Shown: positions 42,876-52,416 of the stretch, one piece after another
Numbering within the stretch: the first letter of the stretch is position 1
Layout of the letters: each line of letters starts with the position of its first letter
Origin: Euptelea pleiosperma
Taxonomy: Eukaryota > Streptophyta > Magnoliopsida > Ranunculales > Eupteleaceae
Assembly: GCA_035048495.1 (NCBI GenBank)
Contig: CM068541.1
Span: 16,251,929-16,315,928 of the forward strand
Reading direction: 5' to 3'
DNA length: 64,000 nucleotides
Program-made: the position numbers and the translations under genes
The notes under the pieces: generated by a model
Database searches by the model: none
Told to the model about the DNA's origin: nothing
What the model saw: only the letters and a program-made list of their open reading frames with translations

Positions 42876-43002
42876 GAGACCTACGAGTAAAACTTATATG
42901 ACTGCCCCAGATGACAGCCCCCTATGACCGTCCACAATATGAGCCACATGGCATACTTTTAGAGGATACACCGTATAGATGTTGGGCCAAATCCTATATG
43001 GG

Positions 43003-43620
43003 GCTTGAAATTCGAACTTGATCTCCTTCTATCCTCACAAGCAACAGCTAGTTCAGGGCTGAAACCCCTTACTTCAATAGGGTTGCTCACTTCTGCTTGC
43101 TCCTACTTATCAGGTCATCTATCCGGCTTGAAACAAAGGCTTGGGAGGTATCCTTGTAGTTTTAGAGCTTTCTTTCTTCCATACACGGATCAATCAGAAA
43201 TAGAGACAGTTGACTAAGTAAAGGCATCACACTATCAATGGTAACATTTATGAATCATTGTGGGGTGCGTCAAGGTTTTAAATTCCGGTTTTAGTGACCA
43301 TTTCAGTGAGGCCCAAAACCGAAATTTCAGGCGAAAGTTTTAAATTTTGGTGGATTTCGCTTTAGAAATATATATTTCGGGGATTTTGGTACTCACCAAA
43401 ATCGAAATCAAAACCAAAATTTAAAACCTTGGTGGGGGTGGGAGTCAAGCACTAGAAGTGGTGGGGCATAAATAGAAGGCGGCAAAGAAAGCATTGGCAT
43501 CATAGGCAAAGTCAGAGACAGTTCTAGTTGGGTTCAAATCCAGTTGATGATCGAGATCGATATATAATGCCCGCATCGAAGGGGCCCCGGAAGCACCACA
43601 ACATTGGTGGCTACGCGGCT
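43003..43620. other. Insert of unknown origin, possibly mitochondrial
   Basis: GC content and word use differ from the surrounding repeats: AGGGCTGAAACCCCTTACTTC, GGCTTGGGAGGTATCC, CGAAGGGGCCCCGGAAGC. A minus-strand frame (GKPRSHQCCGASGAPSMRAL) is open for 65 codons. It resembles plant mitochondrial intergenic sequence in style, but I cannot identify a mitochondrial gene, so this is a guess. Confidence 0.3.
43271..43431. mobile_element. 161-bp near-palindromic MITE (CAAGGTTTTAAATT)
   Basis: Begins CAAGGTTTTAAATTCCGG and ends AAATTTAAAACCTTG. The inner arms share CCGAAATTTCAGG / AAATATATATTTCGG and TTTTGGTGA / TCACCAAAA. It lies within the 43003-43620 insert and relates to 34872-35080. Confidence 0.8.
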
Positions 43621-43984
43621 TTCCGTACAAACTGATAATCAACCCGATTAGTGATTTTTAAGCGTTGGATTTGAGTCACTTTCATGGGTTGATTTGAACC
43701 GTGGGAATTTGAGCATTATTGGCCATTATCTGGGTACAAGGATCCAGAGTTTTCAAATCACTAATTAGGCTGATTTTTGGTTTGCAGGCCTAGATAGGGA
43801 TTGGCCAAACATCCATACGGTCAGAGTCCTCTAAAAGTATACCAGGTGGCTCATATTGTAGGTGTGCCATCGCTGTCATCAAAGCTTTATTCCCTTTAAT
43901 GCCGAAATCTAGTCTGCAAACGTTTTCAAAGTGAGAGCTTTTATGAACTCCTAATAAGAGCAATTCTTGTGGACTCAACGTTGA

Positions 43985-44262
43985 TGATGGACCATGACCT
44001 ACCTACCAAAAATAAACATGCTTTGTCATTTATAACCTTTGGATTTGTGTAATCACAAATAATGCTTAAATCCACGGTTGAAATTTAACCCATGAAAAGA
44101 TTCAAAATCAACGGTTATAAAATCATTAATCCTGTTGAATTTTCGTTTATAAGTCTCCCTAGGGATAGGACAAAAATCCATGCGGTCAGTAATCTCTAAA
44201 CAAGTGCCATGTGGCTCTTACTGTAGTCCGTCATCAACCTCAATGACGGACTCGGGCATTTA
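43985..44262. mobile_element. M1-family MITE
   Basis: TACCTACCAAAAATAAACATG..ACCTTTGGATTTGTG and ATCATTAATCCTG..CCCTAGGGATAGGACAAAAATCCATGCGG halves, ending CAATGACGGACTC. The left end is degraded. Confidence 0.6.
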
Positions 44263-44318
44263 AGAATTCCTCGGTTGCTTTTTGGTCTGCGCCTTTTTTC
44301 ATTTTTATCTGTTTATAG

Positions 44319-44666
44319 AAAGGTTTAAAGGGGACCGTTATAACGGTATAACGGACTGGGGCGTTACCGTTTTTTCCGTTATAACGAAAAAAAACGCTCA
44401 GGGGCAAAAACGGAAAAAATGGGAAAATAATGGAAAAAAATGGCGCTGAAATTCAAATTTTAAATTTCAAAAATAGAAAAAACGGAAAAAAAACAGAATA
44501 TAACGGAAAGAAAATGAAAATAACAGCTGTTTTTTTTTCACAAAATTTTCCAGAAAATAACGGTCGTTATTTTCGTTATAAGGCCGTTATTTTCTGGGCG
44601 TTTTAACGGTCCATAACGTAATGGGGTAGGTCCGAATCCGTTATAACGGCCATTTTTTAAACCTTG
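44319..44666. mobile_element. CAAGGTTTAAA-family hAT-like MITE with perfect 8-bp duplication
   Basis: Left end AAAGGTTTAAAGGGGACCG, right end CCATTTTTTAAACCTTG. The interior is full of CCGTTATAACGG-type words (GGTATAACGGACTGGGG, GTTACCGTTTTTTCCGTTATAACG, AACGGTCCATAACG). The flank GTTTATAG is identical at 44311-44318 and 44667-44674. An 8-bp duplication and the CAAGG terminus suggest a hAT derivative. Confidence 0.85.
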
Positions 44667-44765
44667 GTTTATAGTAACCCTTGAAACTATGTACTTCTTT
44701 TCCTGGTTGTTTGCCTCAACGTTATTGTTATAACGGGTTAACCACCATTTTTTTTTATTAAAGAA

Positions 44766-45760
44766 CGAAAATGCCTTTGTCTTCGACCTTGGAACAATGG
44801 TAGGTTAGTCGCTCATCATCGGAAACCAACCTATTAAAGTCTCGTAGCCGGCTATCTACCACTCGGGCGACAATTTTATGATTACATATAAAAAGGTGGG
44901 TTTCTATATCCATGACAAGAAATTGCAACGGGTTTCTGCTTACCGAACCCCTCTGCCTTTTTCTGTGAGAACAAGCATAACACTAAGCTTGCAGTAAAAA
45001 CAACCGGGAAGTCTTTTGATTGCCTTGTAAAAATGCTCTCTGAATGTATAAACATCATGATTCTGATGAGCATATGCATCGGTATCAATTTAAAGTGTTG
45101 GGAATAAATGAAGGTCCCTGAAGTCGGAACATGGGCATCGCCATGTTGGTTCTATTTGAGTAATAATACATGTACCATCTTATGCCATGTATATTTTTTT
45201 AACTCATAACCTTCTACATGGTTTGAGATTCATCCATCACCAATCCAAGGGGGGGCTAAACAATTTTATTTATTTATTTTCGATAGTTTCCTTAAATTTT
45301 GAGTTGTCATCTCTCGATCGGATGATTTAGATTTTTTTCGTACACGATGTAAGTTTGGTATTTGGTCTCATGGACTATAGCTCAAAGAAAAAAATTGGGT
45401 TATTTTTTTGTGTAAAATTCAATTCCAAGTAACTTATCCAACTTCCAAATCTCATCGTTTACAATGTACTCAATGGTTTACAAGATTACAGACTCATTGG
45501 TTTGCAAATATCTTCAAAATATAACATGTGGTGCACTTATTTGGGGCCACGGAACACAAAAAATCAGCTCAGTTGTCACCGGAGTGGTAGATGGCTAGCC
45601 ATGAGACTTCAGTGTGTTGATCTCTAATAATGTTTAGTTAATATATTGAAATTTCTTGGCCAACCATCCACCACAGCCATTTTGATTTGGGGTTTGGGTT
45701 TTGGTCCAAACCCTTATTCCAAGGTTGAAGACAAGGGCATTTTTATCCTTGAATTTAAAA
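44766..45760. mobile_element. ~1 kb element with long terminal inverted repeats
   Basis: The left arm has AAAATGCCTTTGTCTTCGACCTTGGAACAA, then the complement of GTGGTAGATAGCCGGCTACGAGACTT. The right arm has GTGGTAGATGGCTAGCCATGAGACTT at 45582, then TTATTCCAAGGTTGAAGACAAGGGCATTTTT. So both ends are inverted copies, about 110 bp or more. The CCGAGTGGTAGA phrase looks faintly like a tRNA D-arm, but no full tRNA can be folded. The interior is non-coding. Confidence 0.6.
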
Positions 45761-46193
45761 TTTCGATGGTCAACTAGGGTCAACGTTAGTCAAATGACTG
45801 TAGGCCAAGTCATAGGGGGGTACGTCAAATTTCAAAGATAACATGGAGGGGTGTGTCAAAAATTCCCTATTTTTTATTATTTATTTCAAAATAACTTCAA
45901 TAATGATAAAAATTAAACTAAATTAAAAAATAATGGACTCTTAAGAACTTTTTTTAGGTTTTCGGCGTCAAAAATAACTTGACATGGTTGGGGCCTTATG
46001 TTATAAGGGCCAGTTTTTAAACCATATTATATAGGACGGTCATTATCATCCGATTGGCTCAATTTTAGGCCTAGGAAATCTGATGAAAAGATTTGGTCTT
46101 TATTTTTTTGGTTTGTGATTGTGTGTGTGTAAGCCATGGGAAATCTGACACACTTGAAAACCCTTAAATGATAGGTCTCCACCCTAGTTAAAA
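45761..46193. other. Intergenic, nothing recognised
   Basis: AT-rich sequence without a supportable gene. A short (GT)n run lies at 46120-46130. Confidence 0.4.
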
Positions 46194-47512
46194 GGCCTTG
46201 CTTGGTAGCACTACAAATGTTTGCGCACAAACTTTTGCGACATTTGGGTGTGCTTGGTGGCACAACATCCAACAATTATTTGCATTAGACCCAACCATAT
46301 TTTTGCCAAAAGGTGGTCTAATGTTTGCAGCCAAAAAGTGGTTCATCCTCCTTGGTCTACCCCAACGGCTCTCCCATACGGCCTACCCAATATCATACAA
46401 ATATTTTCCCAACCAATGTTTATCATTCCAAACATTTGATTATCAAATATTTGAAGTTCATTTGATATTGATACAAGATGACCTAGAGAGGGGTGAATGT
46501 GGGTATATTAAATTTTAGCCTAGGTTGGTTAATAATATGCTTGAATAAATCAATCAACTAAAGACAATAATAGTAAATAGACAACAATCCAAAACACAAG
46601 TATTTATAGTGGTTCAATGTATCAACACCCACGTCCACTCTCCAAATAGTTCCAATGAGCTTAACACATTTTTAATTCAATATTTAAGAAGCCTTACATA
46701 TTGAATAGGATAAAGGACCCGGTCTCGATCGCAATCGATATGGATGGAGTAAGGTCGCAATCGAACTCCTGCTCAATCAAGATTCTTTACTCAAGTAGCA
46801 CAATAGTATAAATATAATGATGATATAATGATAAGGAGGGTTTTTCTAAGAAAAAATCTTTACTAACAAACAAACTACCTCTCAACTGAGATTGAGCAGG
46901 AACGTACCTTTGATGTTGTTGAAGCTCAAGTGAGGCTGCTACTCAGAATCGCAACCCAGACCAATCATCGGAAGAGCGTAGAACACTAAAGTCGATTTTC
47001 CACAAAGCTAACTCGTAGAACCACTAAAGCAAGCACTGAAGCAAAGGAGCAAGAACAATTCTCTTGAAGATGAAGAACTCAAGAGAATGCTAAGTGAATT
47101 GGTAAGTATGAATGGTAGGGGGAGGGTTATTTATAATTGAAGGGGAGAGGAAATGCATGCTCGTGATTCGATGATCACTAAGGCCAATCGACTCGTCTGT
47201 CAGTTTGACACTTTTAGGGGTCCTGCCTATGGGGGATTCTTATGATAGGCTGGGAAGCTCCAATTATGTTTAAGTGGACTTCTTAAGATTTTTTCCAAGT
47301 CCATGATTCTTCAATCCCTGCTGCGCATCAAGTTGCCTCATTGCTACTCTCGGAATCATCGAGACACGCTCTCCCTAGTCCATGGTAATAGATCAAGAGA
47401 GGTTACATGAATACTCAGGGTTGTTCTGGAATTGACAACATAAAGAGTATACTTATCAATATTTGCCTACAAACATTTTCCTAAAACTACAGACAGGATA
47501 CCAAACATGGCC
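46194..47512. mobile_element. hAT-like MITE split by an LTR
   Basis: Left part 46194-46475 starts GGCCTTGCTTGGTAGC. Right part about 47456-47512 ends GGATACCAAACATGGCC, the imperfect complement. Inner blocks AAACATTTGATTATCAAATATTTG and TATCAATATTTGCCTACAAACATTTT match across the gap. GGCCNTGTTTGGTA is a common hAT-type terminus in plants. The middle is an LTR-like insertion. Confidence 0.65.
46476..47455. mobile_element. LTR-like insertion, shorter relative of 18917-20410
   Basis: Begins AAGATGACCTAGAGAGGGGTGAATG and ends TTCTGGAATTGACAACA, like the longer copy at 18917-20410. It includes TAGTGGTTCAATGTATCAACACCCACGTCCACTCTCC. Most likely a solo LTR inserted in the hAT-like MITE. Its exact ends are not fixed. 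Confidence 0.55.
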
Positions 47513-48118
47513 TATATGATTTATATACATGATTTATTCTAGAATTATTGAAATAACTATTCTTAAATGTTAAAAATGCAAAAAAAATTATTTTTAATAC
47601 TTTTATTTTATTTAATTATTTTCCAAATTTTTAATCATACTTTCGAATGATAAATCTGAATTATAAAACTTCTCTATACCGTATTTTAGCCGTATGTCGA
47701 ATTGGTAAGGATATCGACCTCATGATCTATATATCTTTATTGTACATGCGATGCGAATGTAGAGTAATCAAATCCTTCATTTGATAGGAAAACTATTGTG
47801 GCAAAATTTGATTTGACTGGATAATCTTAACCATTAAATCTATGGACTTTTTCTCCGCCATTTGTCATATTCATTCAAATGAACATAACAGATTAAGTGG
47901 TTATGATCATCCAATTGGGTCTTATTTTAGGCTAAGAGATCTAGTAAATGTGATAATCAAATGGTAGGCCCGATCACATTCGATTTGTGCCACATAATGG
48001 GTACAAATACCTTGGACACACAAGACATTGCAAAAAGGTGTCAGAATGGACGATCCAAAATCCTAACCTACTTGCTTCATTATTACTGATTAGACCATCA
48101 AAAAGTGAGAACCGTGCG
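47513..48118. other. Intergenic, nothing recognised
   Basis: AT-rich sequence with no gene, clear repeat end or RNA. Confidence 0.4.
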
Positions 48119-48385
48119 CGAGTAAAACTTCGGTCACAGTGCGTGGTGACCGAATCCGGTCACAACCCACAATATGAGCCATGTGGCACAGTATTAGAGG
48201 GCGCTAACTGTATGGATATTTGGCCAGTCCCTTGCCTGCAAACCAAAAATCAGCCTGATTAGTGATTTAGAATCTTTGGATCTTAGCACCCAAATAATGC
48301 TCAACAATGCTCAAATTCCTACAATTAAAATCTATCCATGAAAATAACTTCAATCCAACACTTAGAAATCACTTATCAGTATTGC
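48119..48385. mobile_element. M1-family MITE, left part
   Basis: Starts GAGTAAAACTTCGGTCACAG, has CACAATATGAGCCATGTGGC and CAAAAATCAGCCTGATTAGTGATT, and is cut off at AGAAATCACTTATCAG. A weak M1-like scrap (CCAATGGCTAGAAATCACTG) follows at 48636-48680. Confidence 0.65.
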
Positions 48386-48956
48386 ATTATTTAGAATGCT
48401 TAGAAACCAATTTCACACCCTTTGGATTCAATAAAACCTTTCATTTGGATAGGATACAAACCTTTGAATTCATTGATCAGTATTGCATAATTGAGAAGGC
48501 AAATCCACTGACAGGATCAACATATGGACAGTCTAAATTTATGACCGTGTGCAGTGTAAGAATATCACCAGTAGGTGAAAACTAGAACCATGGACCAGCA
48601 GTCCTGAATCCCTTTTAATAAAAAATACTCAAATCCAATGGCTAGAAATCACTGACTGGGCTGATTTTGGTATGTAAATCATGACACTCTATGATCACTG
48701 ATCTTGCTAAAAGTGGAAATCATGATGGCTCAAGAAGAGAGAAAAACTTTGGATGTCGCCTTACAGTCGCAAGGGTGAGATCCCAGTTGTTATCAAGACC
48801 ACAAGTTGCGGTGGGGTCTTATTAAGGTATATATTTGATTGTATTAGTGTTAGCATTGTAATAAGTTATGTGAGGTGCACCATATTATTATTGGTGTATC
48901 TCATACAATATTTCTCTAGTTGTCAAGATTAGGAAAAGATCAATTGAGAATCTTAG
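48386..48956. other. Intergenic, nothing recognised apart from a MITE scrap
   Basis: No gene. The phrases TATTGCAT..TTTGGATTCA occur twice near 48380-48490. The remainder is unique-looking AT-rich DNA. Confidence 0.35.
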
Positions 48957-49010
48957 AGCATCTCCAAGAGGCTCCCTATTTTTTTCCCTACTTTTTAGGG
49001 AAAACTAGTA
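48957..49010. mobile_element. MITE terminus fragment ('GAGCATCTCCAA')
   Basis: TTAGAGCATCTCCAAGAGGCTCCCTA..TTTTTAGGGAAAAC is a terminus frequent in plant PIF/Harbinger- or CACTA-type MITEs. It abuts the truncated end of the Helitron helicase. Confidence 0.45.
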
Positions 49011-50566
49011 TGTAGCGATTGCTTTGAAAAACTCGCACAATGAGTTCTCCATCACATCTAATGAGATTTTAAATGTTGAGTGAGTAGACCAATCTCCATT
49101 CAATAACAATGACACAATACCGGATGAAGCAAACAAAAGTATGCTCCAGACTACGACACTTAGCTGCAATTGTGTTCTATACAAACGTTTTTCCCGTCCC
49201 AACTGCTCAATTAAAAAAAATAGCATTCATTTATCTTGGGTTACTTAATCAATCACTGCACTATAAGCTTGACTTCGCGATTCATTAAGACGATCAACAT
49301 CAGCGAGCGCTTGATCATGATGTCCATCATGTTGAAGTTATTATTGTTCCCATATAAGTCTGTTGCCAACTACTACGCTCCATATTTCTATTGGTTGCAG
49401 CATTAGTAGAAAATCTGTAAGATTCTTACCCGATTCCAAAAGATTTGATTTAACCGATATAAACCATAATCTATTATCTAACTATCAGTTGAATTAAGAA
49501 TATGAAATAACGTACGAATCTTGCGTACCAGATCATCACATATTAATTGAAAATTTAGTATATAATGCACGTGGTCGTATAGGACAATATTGCAATAGAA
49601 TAATACTGAATAATCTTCTCAACTGATATCCAGTTTTTATTACGGCAGCCTCTTCTTGACATTATATCCAATCTTGATCGTCTTCTAGTAGTCCACATGC
49701 AACACATGTTCCTTGAATGTATCATGTAGAACATTGTCTACCGTGCGCACACATTCAAAGGAATGTGGACATTTAACAATGGTCAAAAGCAAACGGATAT
49801 AGAATCTTTCATCAGAATTAGGACTTATAAAATACATTCGACCAATTACAAACCCTCACTTCCTCGTTGTCCATATTTTTTCGTTGTTTGTTCTAAACAA
49901 ATGTTGGGAGAATTCCTAATAAGTAAATGCACGACCAATCCTAATTAAAAGCATTGTATAAAAAGAATACAATTAAAGATGACATTTGTTGCTCAGCTCT
50001 AAAAAGAATACAATCCATGTCTTTTGTTGCATTGAAAACAATGCGATGCATTCCAAGCAAATGGAGGGCCAAATGTACAACTACTAATGTCCAAATAATC
50101 ATCACCAACTTCTCGTGGTCTAATATATCTTAAATCAAGATATTGTTTAATCTCATCTTCTCATTAAAAACCCATTGTTGTTCGGCATGTCCCTTATAAA
50201 TGTACTTGTGAATATATTTAACGCATTTAAGTCATGCGTAGACTTCCACGTTAATATGGCTGTCAAACATCTTAATAGATATGCATTATATAGTACAACA
50301 TATCTATTATCAACTCGTTGTCCCTTCACAATGTACGTTCTGCCATATTACGACGACAATAAACATGATAGCCATCTTGATCCATAATAGTTGCATTAGT
50401 AAAGGCCTGAGGATATCGTTTTGTGTAGTTACCATTTTCTATATACATGATGCATTATGTTCCTAGGACACATATGGTTTATATGAATCATACGTTTTTT
50501 CAAAGTTTGGAAAAGAGTATGATTAATGTTTGGATATGAAATTCTATGCACACTACCTGATCAACT

Positions 50567-52106
50567 TGAATAGATCAACCGTGTCATTGGTTACGGAAAC
50601 CTTTAGATCAACAATAATTTATAATTATCCGATTCGCTTATTAATTCTTGCAAAATGTAGACATTTCTTGCATAGGGATGGGTATCGAATGTCTATCCAC
50701 ACTCAATGTTAGCCGATTAGTGCAATAAAGAACAAGATTAAAAGGGAAATACTGAATATAATGGAGGGGTAAGAGTGATGATTAATGATCGAGAATTTTA
50801 AAATAATCTTTTGGAGAGATTTTTATCAACTAATTAACATAAAGAAAAGAGAAAGAAACATAATAAATGAAATGGAGAATTTTTATTCATTAAAATACTG
50901 TCGATTACATGAACTAAAACAAATAACAAAGATCTTAATCTAGAAAGCATAGAAATGATCAGAGAGATAAAGCAATAGAGGGTTAGAAAGAGAAAGAAAT
51001 TGGAAGTGAGAGAAACTTAGGGTGAGGAGAGAGAAAGTAAGAGAGAAGGAGAGGATGAAACAACCTTGAGAAAATGTCTTACCTTAGGAAGAATATATCC
51101 TCACCTTAGAGGGAGAAATGATAATAGCTGATGGTGGTTGCTTGGAGACACGGCTAAGGATGGTGGCTGTCCGTGTAGTAACGATTGGAGGCGCTAAAGG
51201 GGAAGGGCTGCAACAAAGAAAAGAGCTACCTCTCTTCAATGAGAGAGTGAGAGAGAGAAGGGGTTTAGAGAAGAATAGGTTAGGATTTTAGAAGGGGGAG
51301 GGAACCAACTTTTCCAAGAAAGGCCATGAGCCTCTAAATAGACATCAAGAGAGAGAAGATTCCCTCTCTTAAGGGATAAGGGAGAGGAAGTTGTGGGTTG
51401 GTTAGAGTGAGATGAGGGATTGTTGAGAGATACGTGGGAAGGATTGAGGAGGGAGAATCGGTCTTGTGAAGACTGCTTCTCTCTTGTGCTAAGGTTTTGG
51501 GTTTATGGATGTGGGCTTGTGAGAGCCCATAGGTTGTGGAATGGGTTTGTGAGAGCCAATAAGTTTATGGATGAGGGTTCAGGTATTATAGGATGTTGGG
51601 CATGAAGGGTCTTGAACCCTGGTCTTCTACATTCTCTTCCATGAGCTTCACCAATAAAGCAAGCTAGCTTTTGATGTCATTTGGTGTAGCTTTTAACACA
51701 TTGGTCTTTAGCTCTTCCGCTATATTGGTTCTTTGGATTGGATCTGCGATCCTCTGGCTTTGCCCGTACTTGACCCATATCTTCTTATCATAGCCTGTTG
51801 GCGCTTTAAGTACTGATATTAAGGTTCTGAGTTTGATTGTGGGCCCGCCAGTTTTGAGAATCGTCCGATCAGGTTTCCTCCGAGAGAAAAGGCGCGTAAT
51901 GAGATTCAACTAAAATGATTTGATATTGAACTATCCGAAATGCGTATATTTCATGCAAATAGTCGATTTTCATCTAAAGAATGTGATCTACGCAATAGAA
52001 GAAACTATTACGTGAAAAAATCAACGAAAATATAAGTTTTTCGTAAGAGAATGTGACACCGCTAAAAGGATAATAGCTTAAAATAAACACTTTTGAGCGA
52101 ATATCA
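50567..52106 (-). mobile_element. LTR A, solo LTR without matching flanks
   Basis: Homologous along its length to LTRs B and C and in the same orientation. Near one end: CATTGGTTACGGAAACC; near the other: GGCGCGTAATGAGA, then GAGCGAATATCA. The flanking 5-mers differ (CAACT and ACCAT). The Helitron sequence on its two sides is not contiguous. Confidence 0.75.
51603..51665 (-). other. tRNA-like A-box/B-box segment in LTR A
   Basis: The minus strand reads GCTTTATTGGTGAAGC, then GGTTCAAGACC (51618-51608), which fits the B box GGTTCRANNCC. The equivalent part of LTR B has a better A box. No full cloverleaf is evident. Confidence 0.4.
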
Positions 52107-52416
52107 ACCATCTTGATTGTTTTTAAAGTAGCGCAAGTGATTTTGCTCAGTTGTAGCCCAAAGATCCACAAAAAACTCTTGGAACAATTTACCTCTACGA
52201 AGAATCAAAGAATATTCTATAGGACGTTGGAAAAGGTGATATGCATAGAATTCCATTTGAGTTAATCATTGGGTCGTACTAATGTTATTGATGACGTCCC
52301 AATGCGTAAGATCAGGTGCCCATCAAAGTTCTTCATGACGGAACATGAGAACATAGTGTAAATGAACATAAGTTGGGTGGCACTCACTTATCCGCATCAA
52401 TTCTTGGCTTCCCCTC

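Larger units (their letters stand above)
42893..43895. mobile_element. M1-family MITE split by a ~0.6 kb insertion
   Basis: Left part 42893-43002 begins GAGTAAAACTTATATGAC and has the CACAATATGAGCCACATGGC block. Right part 43621-43895 resumes with CAACCCGATTAGTGATTTTT and ends GTCATCAAAGCTTTATTC. The two parts together form one complete M1 element. The inserted stretch (43003-43620) is unlike the rest of the window and contains its own small MITE. Confidence 0.7.

Noticed and set aside
44810..44880. Possible tRNA gene
   Set aside because: A D-arm-like phrase is present but no acceptor stem, anticodon arm or good B box can be formed. It is part of a long inverted terminal repeat.
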